The notes beneath the pieces were generated by a model. The model was not told the DNA's origin and made no database searches. It saw nothing but the letters and a program-made list of their open reading frames with translations. Shown in pieces: positions 1 through 5,602 of a stretch of 6,188 nucleotides of DNA. The translations under genes were made by a program, and so were the position numbers. The stretch is from AP-16 sp036395835. Lineage in GTDB: Bacteria; Pseudomonadota; Alphaproteobacteria; Rhizobiales; Xanthobacteraceae. The number at the start of each line of letters is the position of its first letter. The stretch's first letter is position 1. The stretch lies in assembly GCA_036395835.1 (NCBI GenBank), contig DASWCW010000304.1, positions 1-6,188 on the forward strand. Reading direction: 5' to 3'.

Positions 1-180
1 TGGCGAAACTGCCCGCCATTCAAGCCATTCCTTGGCATCTCGCATCATGCCCGAACCAGGATGACCCGACCGGCCCAGTTCGACGGGCCGACATGCCGGT
101 CCTAAGTTAAGTCCAGAACAGACCGCTGTCCCGCCCGGTAGACAAGGACGACCACGACCAAGAAGACCGCCAAACGCGCG

Positions 181-375
181 TTGGCTACGAAGCGCAAGAC
201 CGCGGCCAAGAGCACTACACGGCGCACACGCACCGCCCGCCGGAAGAAGTCCGCGATGGCCAAGAAGCCGGCACGCGGCAGGGCGGGCGCGAACAAGGCC
301 AAGCGGGCGGCTCCCAGGCGCACCGCAGCGCGCAAGCCGACAGCCGCAACCCCGCCTACCGCACCGACCCTGTGA
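181..375 (+). CDS. Lys/Arg/Ala/Thr-rich small basic protein or remnant (doubtful)
   Basis: This is a 64-codon ORF opening with TTG. The product has about 22 Lys/Arg residues and no Asp or Glu, and is otherwise mostly Ala, Thr and Pro. Such composition resembles histone H1-like tails and the basic tails of some bacterial nucleoid proteins, so DNA or RNA binding is a possibility, but no folded domain is visible and I do not recognise a family. The start is poor: no Shine-Dalgarno stands before TTG. The same Lys/Thr-rich reading continues 13 codons upstream (from 142) to an in-frame TAG at 139-141 with no ATG or GTG. That pattern suggests either a gene fragment that has lost its 5' end or a chance low-complexity ORF. 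The overlapping opposite-strand frame is a hydrophobic mirror of the same repeats and is not credible. Confidence 0.3.
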   Translation: MATKRKTAAKSTTRRTRTARRKKSAMAKKPARGRAGANKAKRAAPRRTAARKPTAATPPTAPTL

Positions 376-578
376 GCCCGGCCCCAGCCGAAACCCAACT
401 GGCCCAGGAGTAGAACCTGTTTGGCGGGCTTCCCCTAGCGCCGCCCGACTGGGTGATGGCGGCCAGGGCGGACGGTTGACGGCGAGGTTGCGGTCGGCGA
501 TCCCAGGCGACTCACCGACCAATCGTTTCCAATCTGATCTGCCCTTAATGGGGGTTTTTTCATTCATGGCCTGACGGC

Positions 579-599
579 GCATCTCAGCGAACTGAGAGC
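579..599 (+). repeat. Small hairpin with CGAA loop
   Basis: The arm at 582-587 (TCTCAG) pairs with 592-597 (CTGAGA) around the tetraloop CGAA. Two further pairs, GC 579-580 with GC 598-599, form if A581 is bulged. No T-run follows, so it is not an intrinsic terminator in this orientation. Its role is unknown and a chance occurrence is possible. Confidence 0.3.
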
Positions 600-919
600 C
601 GTGCCGGGATGTCGGCGCCGCAGAGCTGAACAGGCGCAAGGTATCAGCGGTGAACGGTGGCCCATGGGAAGCGGCCTCGGCCATTTCCGCTACGAACCTG
701 ATGAAAATCCTAGAACCCAATTGGCTGGATTGCCGACCATGGAGACCGTTCGTAGGCGCCCCGTCTCGGTTCGGTTTGGGTGGAAACGTTTCAATATGCC
801 GCGTGGAAACTCGGAATCCACGGGGTAAGAGAATCGAGCGGGCCGCGTGTGAGGGCATGGCCCCAGAGGCGGTTCGCCAATTGTGATCAAAACTACTTTG
901 CCGTAATCGTGCCGTACAG

Positions 920-958
920 TTGAGCTGAGAGGCAGCTTTCGTTTAGTATTCAAATACT
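920..958 (+). promoter_or_regulatory. Weak candidate promoter and dyad before miaA
   Basis: TTGAGC (920-925) and TAGTAT (944-949) are separated by 18 bp, and each matches the sigma70 consensus at four of six positions. The -10 candidate overlaps a dyad, AGTATT-CA-AATACT (945-958), in a locally AT-rich patch just before the miaA start. If used, transcription would begin only about ten bases before the ATG. That would fit the absence of a Shine-Dalgarno there. The boxes are weak, so this is tentative. Confidence 0.22.
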
Positions 959-965
959 TAGCATT

Positions 966-1928
966 ATGAATTGCCACATGAGTCATGCGCAAAAGGACCG
1001 GCGCGATGCGAAGCGGGCGGTGCTTATCGCAGGGCCGACCGCGAGCGGCAAGTCGGGGCTGGCGCTCGCCTTGGCCGAAGCGCTCGGCGGCGTGATCGTC
1101 AATGCGGATTCCATGCAGGTCTATCGCGACCTGAGAATCCTGACCGCACGGCCGAGCGCCGAAGCGGAGGCCCGTGTTCCGCACCGGCTCTACGGCCACG
1201 TCGATGCCGCCGAGACCTATTCGGTGGGGCGCTGGCTGCGAGACGTGGAGCCGGTGCTGGCCGAAGCTTTTCGCGCTGGGCGGCTGCCGATCCTGGTCGG
1301 CGGCACCGGGCTCTATTTCAAGGCGCTCACAACAGGACTCGCCGCGATCCCGCCGGTCCCGGCCGCGCTCCGCGCCGGCTTGCGCGCGCGGCTCGCCGCC
1401 GGGGGGGCGCCGGCGCTGCACGCGGAGCTCGGCGAATGCGACCCGGAAAGCGCGGCAAAAATCCGCTCGCAAGACGGGGTGCGGATTGCCCGCGCGCTCG
1501 AAGTATTTCGGGCGACCGGCCGGACGCTTTCGGACTGGCATCGTGCCGGCATGCCGGCGCTGCTCGATTTGGCCGCGACGGTTAACGTTTTCCTAAATCC
1601 CGATCGTACCGAGCTCTATCGCCGCATCGATGCGCGCTTCGACGCCATGATCGCGGCGGGTGCGCTCGAGGAGGCGCGCGCGCTCGATGCCCGCGGGCTC
1701 GACCCGCTTTCTCCCGTCCTGAAGGCCCACGGCGTGCCCTGGCTGCGCCAAGTGCTGGCCGGGAGGCTCACGCTCGCAGCCGCCGCGATCGAAGCCAAGC
1801 AGGACACGCGGCGCTATGCCAAGCGGCAGTTCACCTGGTTTCGCCACCAGCTGCCGGGCTTGCCGTGGATCGCTGACGATCGGGCGCGAGAGCACGTCTT
1901 GCAGGCGTTCGAGCCGGTTCGCGCTTGA
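966..1928 (+). CDS. miaA: tRNA dimethylallyltransferase MiaA
   Basis: MiaA transfers the dimethylallyl group of DMAPP to N6 of A37 in tRNAs that read codons starting with U, making i6A37 in the cytoplasm. The 320-residue product has the usual family length. Visible motifs are the P-loop GPTASGKS (23-30), DSMQVY (48-53) with the Asp that family knowledge assigns to catalysis, VGGTGLYFKAL (111-121), RIARALEV (173-180), and the basic segment TRRYAKRQFTWFRH (281-294), which is typical near the C-terminus. The start is uncertain. ATG 966 gives the longest product and ATG 978 (Met5) is equally possible; neither has a Shine-Dalgarno, and the P-loop sits at an acceptable distance from both. The stop codon lies inside the -35 box of the ilv promoter, so miaA ends exactly where the next unit begins. 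The gene is intact. Confidence 0.96.
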   Translation: MNCHMSHAQKDRRDAKRAVLIAGPTASGKSGLALALAEALGGVIVNADSMQVYRDLRILTARPSAEAEARVPHRLYGHVDAAETYSVGRWLRDVEPVLAEAFRAGRLPILVGGTGLYFKALTTGLAAIPPVPAALRAGLRARLAAGGAPALHAELGECDPESAAKIRSQDGVRIARALEVFRATGRTLSDWHRAGMPALLDLAATVNVFLNPDRTELYRRIDARFDAMIAAGALEEARALDARGLDPLSPVLKAHGVPWLRQVLAGRLTLAAAAIEAKQDTRRYAKRQFTWFRHQLPGLPWIADDRAREHVLQAFEPVRA

Positions 1929-1953
1929 CCTTTGGGGGTGCCGCGACTATAAG
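1925..1953 (+). promoter_or_regulatory. Promoter of the ilv leader and operon
   Basis: TTGACC (1925-1930) and TATAAG (1948-1953) each match five of six sigma70 consensus positions and are 17 bp apart, the ideal spacing. Transcription would start near 1960, leaving about 25 bases before the leader-peptide GTG at 1985. The miaA stop TGA (1926-1928) lies within the -35 box. Position, spacing and the attenuator downstream agree with this being the main ilv promoter, though the start site is inferred. Confidence 0.75.
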
Positions 1954-1984
1954 GCGCGCAACAAAACGCCGGAGAGGCACGACC

Positions 1985-2038
1985 GTGCACAATTTTGTTG
2001 TTCTCGTAATTGGCAGGCGCACCGCCGTGGATGGATGA
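1985..2038 (+). CDS. ilv operon leader peptide (attenuator peptide)
   Basis: This 17-codon ORF starts with GTG and reads MHNFVVLVIGRRTAVDG before TGA at 2036-2038. A strong Shine-Dalgarno, GGAGAGG (1971-1977), lies seven bases upstream. Codons 5-9 are Val-Val-Leu-Val-Ile, exactly the three products of the pathway encoded downstream. They are written GTT GTT CTC GTA ATT, with A/T-ending Val and Ile codons that the following genes largely avoid. In ribosome-mediated attenuation, stalling at such codons when charged tRNA is scarce changes RNA folding and prevents termination. Here a GC-rich stem and an intrinsic terminator follow before ilvI. The peptide itself probably has no function beyond being translated. 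It is too short for usual gene callers. The identification is by sequence logic; translation is not shown. Confidence 0.85.
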   Translation: MHNFVVLVIGRRTAVDG

Positions 2039-2064
2039 CCCATCCGCGATACGTGGCGGTGCGC
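2017..2064 (+). promoter_or_regulatory. Attenuator stem between leader peptide and terminator
   Basis: GCGCACCGCC (2017-2026) and GGCGGTGCGC (2055-2064) are perfect 10-base complements; three more pairs, two of them G-U, extend the stem inward. Its loop contains a second hairpin, GGATGG (2029-2034) with CCATCC (2040-2045), extendable by pairs 2026-2028 with 2046-2048. The left arm overlaps the end of the leader ORF. A ribosome at the leader stop codon would cover that arm, whereas one stalled at the Val/Leu/Ile codons would leave much of it free. It is therefore a candidate pause or antiterminator element. It does not overlap the terminator stem, so how the two would exclude each other is not clear. 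Confidence 0.65.
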
Positions 2065-2067
2065 GAC

Positions 2068-2090
2068 AGGGGCTCTTGAGCCCCTTTTTT
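2068..2090 (+). terminator. Intrinsic terminator (attenuator) before ilvI
   Basis: AGGGGCT (2068-2074) pairs perfectly with AGCCCCT (2079-2085) around a CTTG loop and is followed by a run of six T (2085-2090). It lies 30 bases after the leader-peptide stop and 47 bases before ilvI, downstream of the ilv promoter. It is therefore best read as the regulated terminator of an attenuator and not as the end of miaA transcription, though it could serve both. Confidence 0.88.
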
Positions 2091-2137
2091 ATTGCCAAAT
2101 CTGGTCAAGTCGGAGCGTTCAGGAAGCGGAGCGGAAC

Positions 2138-3898
2138 ATGGCAGAACAAATGACCGGCGCCCAAATGGTGATCCAAGCGCTCGCCGATCAGGGAGTGGAG
2201 CACGTCTTCGGCTACCCGGGCGGAGCGGTACTGCCGATCTACGATGAGCTGTTCCATCAGGACAAGCTTCGCCACATCCTAGTCCGCCACGAGCAGGGCG
2301 CGGTCCATGCCGCGGAAGGCTATGCGCGCTCGACCGGCAAGGTCGGCTGCGTGCTGGTCACCTCGGGCCCGGGCGCGACCAATGCGGTGACCGGGCTTAC
2401 CGACGCGTTGATGGATTCGACGCCGCTCGTCTGCATCACCGGGCAGGTGCCCACGCATCTGATCGGCAACGACGCCTTCCAGGAATGCGACACCGTCGGC
2501 ATCACTCGGCCGTGCACCAAGCACAATTATCTGGTCAAAAACGTCGACGATCTCGCGCGCGTGCTGCACGAAGCGTTTTATGTCGCTGCGAACGGCCGGC
2601 CGGGCCCAGTGGTGGTCGACGTCCCCAAGGACGTGCAATTCGCCAAGGGCTTCTACTCCGGGCCGCGAAACGTGCAGCACAAGACCTACCGGCCGAAGCT
2701 CAAGGGCGATCTCGAAAAAATCAAAGCCGCGGTCGCGCTGATGGCCGGCGCGAAACGCCCGGTGATCTATTCGGGCGGCGGCGTCATCAACTCCGGCAAC
2801 GAGGCCTGCCATCTCCTGCGCGAGCTCGTCAAGCTCACCGGGTTTCCCATCACCTCGACCCTGATGGGGCTCGGCGCGTTTCCGGCCGCAAATCCGCAGT
2901 GGCTCGGCATGCTCGGCATGCACGGCACCTACGAGGCCAATATGGCGATGCACGATTGCGACGTCATGGTGTGCATCGGCGCCCGGTTCGACGATCGCAT
3001 CACCGGCCGCGTCGATGCGTTCTCGCCCGGCTCCAAGCGCATCCACGTCGACATCGACGCCTCCTCGATCAACAAGAACATCAAAGCCGACATCGGCATC
3101 GTCGGCGATTGCGGGCACGTGCTCGAGGATATGATCCGGCTGTGGCGCTCGTCCTCGGTCGCAACCGACAAGGCGGCGCTCGGCGAATGGTGGCAGCAGA
3201 TCGACAAATGGCGTGGACGCAAGAGCCTCGCCTATCGCAACTCGAACGAGATCATCAAGCCGCAATACGCGATCGAGCGGCTCTACGCGCTCACGCGCGA
3301 TCGCGACGTCTACATCACCACCGAAGTCGGCCAGCACCAGATGTGGGCGGCGCAGTTCTTCAAGTTCGAGGAGCCGCACCGCTGGATGACGTCCGGGGGG
3401 CTCGGCACCATGGGGTACGGCCTGCCGGCGGCGGTCGGCGTGCAGCTCGCGCATCCGAACTCGCTCGTCATCGACATCGCCGGCGAAGCCTCGGTGCTGA
3501 TGACCATGCAGGAGATGTCGACCGCGGTGCAGTACCGGCTGCCGATCAAGATCTTCATCATCAACAACCAGTACATGGGCATGGTGCGGCAGTGGCAGGA
3601 GCTGCTCCACGGCGGGCGCTATTCGGAGAGCTACACCGAGGCGCTGCCGGATTTCGTCAAGCTCGCGGAGGCTTATCATTGCGTCGGCATCCGCTGCTCG
3701 AAGCCGGCGGAGCTCGATGCCGCGATCCGGGAAATGCTGAAGGTCGACCGCCCGGTGATCTTCGACTGCGTGGTCGATCCGGCCGAGAATTGCTTCCCGA
3801 TGATCCCGGCCGGCCGCGCGCACAACGAGATGCTGCTCGGCGACGCCGCGCAGGACCTCGAGGACGCGATCACCGAGGAAGGCAAGGTGATGGTGTGA
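2138..3898 (+). CDS. ilvI: Acetolactate synthase, large catalytic subunit
   Basis: This is the catalytic subunit of acetohydroxyacid synthase. It condenses pyruvate with pyruvate or 2-oxobutyrate, the first common step of valine, leucine and isoleucine synthesis, using ThDP, Mg and FAD. The 586 residues match the family length. In order come the N-terminal ThDP-binding domain with catalytic E52 (HEQGA), the central FAD-type domain (about 190-350), and the C-terminal ThDP domain with NNQYMG (476-481) and the MVRQW segment (482-486). One oddity stands out: the diphosphate/Mg motif usually written GDG or GDA reads GEA (449-451). Glu therefore replaces the Asp ligand, while its partner N477 lies the expected 27 residues on. 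ATG 2138 is preceded by AGGAAG and GCGGAG. ilvN follows after four bases. The paralogue symbol ilvB is also used for such genes. Expression is probably set by the upstream attenuator. Confidence 0.97.
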   Translation: MAEQMTGAQMVIQALADQGVEHVFGYPGGAVLPIYDELFHQDKLRHILVRHEQGAVHAAEGYARSTGKVGCVLVTSGPGATNAVTGLTDALMDSTPLVCITGQVPTHLIGNDAFQECDTVGITRPCTKHNYLVKNVDDLARVLHEAFYVAANGRPGPVVVDVPKDVQFAKGFYSGPRNVQHKTYRPKLKGDLEKIKAAVALMAGAKRPVIYSGGGVINSGNEACHLLRELVKLTGFPITSTLMGLGAFPAANPQWLGMLGMHGTYEANMAMHDCDVMVCIGARFDDRITGRVDAFSPGSKRIHVDIDASSINKNIKADIGIVGDCGHVLEDMIRLWRSSSVATDKAALGEWWQQIDKWRGRKSLAYRNSNEIIKPQYAIERLYALTRDRDVYITTEVGQHQMWAAQFFKFEEPHRWMTSGGLGTMGYGLPAAVGVQLAHPNSLVIDIAGEASVLMTMQEMSTAVQYRLPIKIFIINNQYMGMVRQWQELLHGGRYSESYTEALPDFVKLAEAYHCVGIRCSKPAELDAAIREMLKVDRPVIFDCVVDPAENCFPMIPAGRAHNEMLLGDAAQDLEDAITEEGKVMV

Positions 3899-3902
3899 TG
3901 CC

Positions 3903-4418
3903 ATGCTGATGAAAAATCCCGCTACCGAACGCCACACCCTCTCCGTCCTCGTCGACAACGAGCCCGGCGTGCTCGCCCGCGTCATCGGCCTGTTCTCGGG
4001 ACGCGGCTACAACATCGATTCGCTGACGGTCTCGGAGACCGAGCACGAGAAGCATCTCTCCCGCATCACCATCGTGACCACCGGCACCCCGATGGTGATC
4101 GAGCAGATCAAGAACCAGCTGGAGCGGCTGGTGCCGATTCACCGCGTCATCGACGTGACGATCGGCGGCAAGTCGATCGAGCGCGAGCTCGCGATGGTCA
4201 AAGTGAGGGGCACCGGCGAGCGCCGGGTCGAGGCGCTGCGCCTGTCCGACGCATTCCGCGCCCGCGTGATCGACGCCACGACCGAGAGCTTCGTGTTCGA
4301 GCTCACGGGCAAAACCGACAAGATCGATCAATTCGTCGGCTTGATGCTGCCGCTCGGCCTGGTCGAGGTGTCGCGCACCGGCATCGTCGCCATCACTCGC
4401 GGGCCGGAAGGGATGTGA
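3903..4418 (+). CDS. ilvN: Acetolactate synthase, small regulatory subunit
   Basis: The regulatory subunit of acetohydroxyacid synthase activates the large subunit and confers valine feedback inhibition. It is 171 residues long, within the family range, and also called ilvH. An ACT domain spans about residues 11-84 and a C-terminal ACT-like domain about 95-167. By alignment with E. coli IlvH from memory, N19, G22 and N37 correspond to the valine-site residues N11, G14 and N29, so feedback sensitivity is expected; A25 takes the place of S17. The start is not certain. ATG 3903 lies four bases after the ilvI stop, with AAGG at 3884-3887 somewhat far upstream. ATG 3909 (Met3) is also possible and sits in a TGATG overlap with a three-codon ORF. 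Translational coupling to ilvI is likely either way. Confidence 0.96.
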   Translation: MLMKNPATERHTLSVLVDNEPGVLARVIGLFSGRGYNIDSLTVSETEHEKHLSRITIVTTGTPMVIEQIKNQLERLVPIHRVIDVTIGGKSIERELAMVKVRGTGERRVEALRLSDAFRARVIDATTESFVFELTGKTDKIDQFVGLMLPLGLVEVSRTGIVAITRGPEGM

Positions 4419-4445
4419 CTCGACACTGCCGAGGGCTATCCGCCA

Positions 4446-4455
4446 TACAGCTGTA
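4446..4455. repeat. Perfect 10-bp palindrome in ilvN-ilvC gap
   Basis: TACAGCTGTA is a perfect palindrome within the 89-bp gap between ilvN and ilvC. A 5-bp inverted repeat, GCGAA (4472-4476) with TTCGC (4484-4488), follows just before the ilvC Shine-Dalgarno. No clear promoter boxes or T-run accompany them. A protein-binding site or mRNA processing structure is possible, but a palindrome of this length can arise by chance. Confidence 0.3.
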
Positions 4456-4507
4456 ACGGGATGAAGGGCCGGCGAACCTGGCATTCGCTCCATGAGGGAA
4501 GAAAACC

Positions 4508-5527
4508 ATGCGTGTTTACTACGATCGCGACGCCGACTTGAACCTGATCAAGGGCAAGAAGGTCGCCATCATCGGCTACGGCAGCCAGGGCCATGCCCAC
4601 GCGCTCAACCTGCGCGACTCCGGCGTGAAGGAAGTCACGGTGGCGCTGCGCAAGGGCTCGGCGTCGGCCAAGAAGGCGGAAAGCGCGCAGCTGCCCGTCA
4701 GGGAAGTCGCGGCAGCGGCGAAATGGGCCGACGTGATGATGATGCTCACCCCCGACGAGCTCCAGGCCGACATCTATCGCGACCATCTCGCCGCCAACAT
4801 GAAGGACGGCGCGGCGCTGATGTTTGCCCACGGCCTCAACATCCATTTCAACCTAATCGAGCCGCGGCCCGACCTCGACGTGCTGATGATCGCGCCCAAA
4901 GGCCCCGGCCACACCGTGCGTTCGGAATACCAGCGCGGCGGCGGCGTGCCCTGCCTGATGGCGATCGAGCGCGACGCCTCCGGCAATGCCCACGATCTCG
5001 GGCTCTCCTACGGTGCGGCGATCGGCGGCGGGCGGGCCGGCATCATCGAGACCACGTTCCGCGAGGAATGCGAGACGGATCTGTTCGGCGAGCAGGTCGT
5101 GCTGTGCGGCGGGCTCGTCGAGCTGATCAAGGCCGGCTACGAGACGCTGGTCGAGGCCGGCTACGCGCCGGAGATGGCGTATTTCGAGTGCCTGCACGAG
5201 GTGAAGCTGATCGTCGACCTGATCTACGAGGGCGGCATCGCCACCATGAATTACTCGATCTCCAACACGGCCGAATACGGCGAATACGTCAGCGGGCCGC
5301 GGGTGATCAACGCGCAGACGCGCGCGGAGATGAAGCGCATCCTCGACGACATCCAGTCGGGCCGCTTCACCCGCAATTGGATGCTGGAGAACAAGGTCAA
5401 CCAGACCTCGTTCAAGGCGATGCGCGCCAAGCTCGCCCAGCATCCGATCGAGCAGATCGGCGAAAAACTGCGCGCCATGATGCCGTGGATCAAGGCCAAG
5501 GCGCTCGTGGACAAGAGCCGGAATTGA
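4508..5527 (+). CDS. ilvC: Ketol-acid reductoisomerase
   Basis: IlvC converts 2-acetolactate or 2-aceto-2-hydroxybutyrate to the dihydroxy acids by Mg-dependent alkyl migration and NAD(P)H reduction, directly after IlvI/IlvN in the pathway. The 339 residues fit the short class I family. The N-terminal Rossmann domain has GYGSQGHAHALN (24-35), with R48, S51 and S53 in the following cofactor loop, an arrangement that usually goes with NADPH. H108 (AHG) is conserved. The C-terminal knotted domain carries the metal ligands D191 and E195 (DLFGEQ), E227 and E231 (ECLHE), and the substrate serine region SNTAEYG (252-258). ATG 4508 has a good Shine-Dalgarno, GAGGGAAG (4494-4501), six bases upstream. 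The 89-bp gap after ilvN holds no strong promoter, so co-transcription is likely but unproven. The gene is intact. Confidence 0.97.
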   Translation: MRVYYDRDADLNLIKGKKVAIIGYGSQGHAHALNLRDSGVKEVTVALRKGSASAKKAESAQLPVREVAAAAKWADVMMMLTPDELQADIYRDHLAANMKDGAALMFAHGLNIHFNLIEPRPDLDVLMIAPKGPGHTVRSEYQRGGGVPCLMAIERDASGNAHDLGLSYGAAIGGGRAGIIETTFREECETDLFGEQVVLCGGLVELIKAGYETLVEAGYAPEMAYFECLHEVKLIVDLIYEGGIATMNYSISNTAEYGEYVSGPRVINAQTRAEMKRILDDIQSGRFTRNWMLENKVNQTSFKAMRAKLAQHPIEQIGEKLRAMMPWIKAKALVDKSRN

Positions 5528-5534
5528 CCCTCGG

Positions 5535-5550
5535 GCCCGCGCTCGCGGGC
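5535..5550 (+). repeat. GC-rich hairpin after ilvC
   Basis: GCCCGC (5535-5540) pairs perfectly with GCGGGC (5545-5550) around GCTC, eight bases after the ilvC stop. No T-run follows, so it is not a standard intrinsic terminator. It may stabilise the 3' end of the ilv transcript or contribute to weak termination before the transporter gene. Confidence 0.4.
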
Positions 5551-5602
5551 GTGGCCAAGCTCGGCTTTGCAAGGCGCAAGGCGGACGGCTAGCCTGTCGA
5601 AC

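Larger units (their letters stand above)
376..965. other. Gene-free stretch upstream of miaA
   Basis: No convincing coding region is visible on either strand. The short ORFs here lack Shine-Dalgarno sequences and recognisable motifs, and the long minus-strand frame reaching back from miaA is its antisense shadow. The stretch is less GC-rich and less codon-structured than the genes to its right. It holds small inverted repeats: a 6-bp GGTCGG/CCGACC pair at 492-497 and 515-520, a bulged hairpin at 579-599, and an imperfect one at 799-825. A G5T6 tract lies at 550-560, but the stem before it has only three pairs. It may be a degraded spacer or carry an unrecognised small RNA; nothing in the sequence decides this. 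Confidence 0.55.

Noticed and set aside
3..110. Possible C-terminal end of a gene entering from the left edge
   Set aside because: Two + frames are open from the left edge (to TAA 108-110 and to TAA 103-105) with similar codon bias and no motif, so neither can be preferred.
541..560. Terminator candidate with GGGGG and TTTTTT
   Set aside because: The T-run is good, but the stem before it has only three pairs (CCC 542-544 with GGG 550-552), too weak for an intrinsic terminator.
690..1541. Long minus-strand ORF of 283 codons across the miaA 5' half
   Set aside because: It is antisense to the clear miaA frame in GC-rich DNA, has no recognisable motif, and its product is typical of a shadow translation rich in Arg and Gly.
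2279..3985. 568-codon minus-strand ORF opposite ilvI
   Set aside because: ilvI is unmistakable on the + strand; the antisense frame is open because of third-position GC bias and gives a His/Asp/Arg-rich product without domains.
4461..4541. Possible leader peptide before ilvC
   Set aside because: The ORF from ATG 4461 has no run of Val, Leu or Ile codons, overlaps the ilvC coding region, and no terminator follows it.
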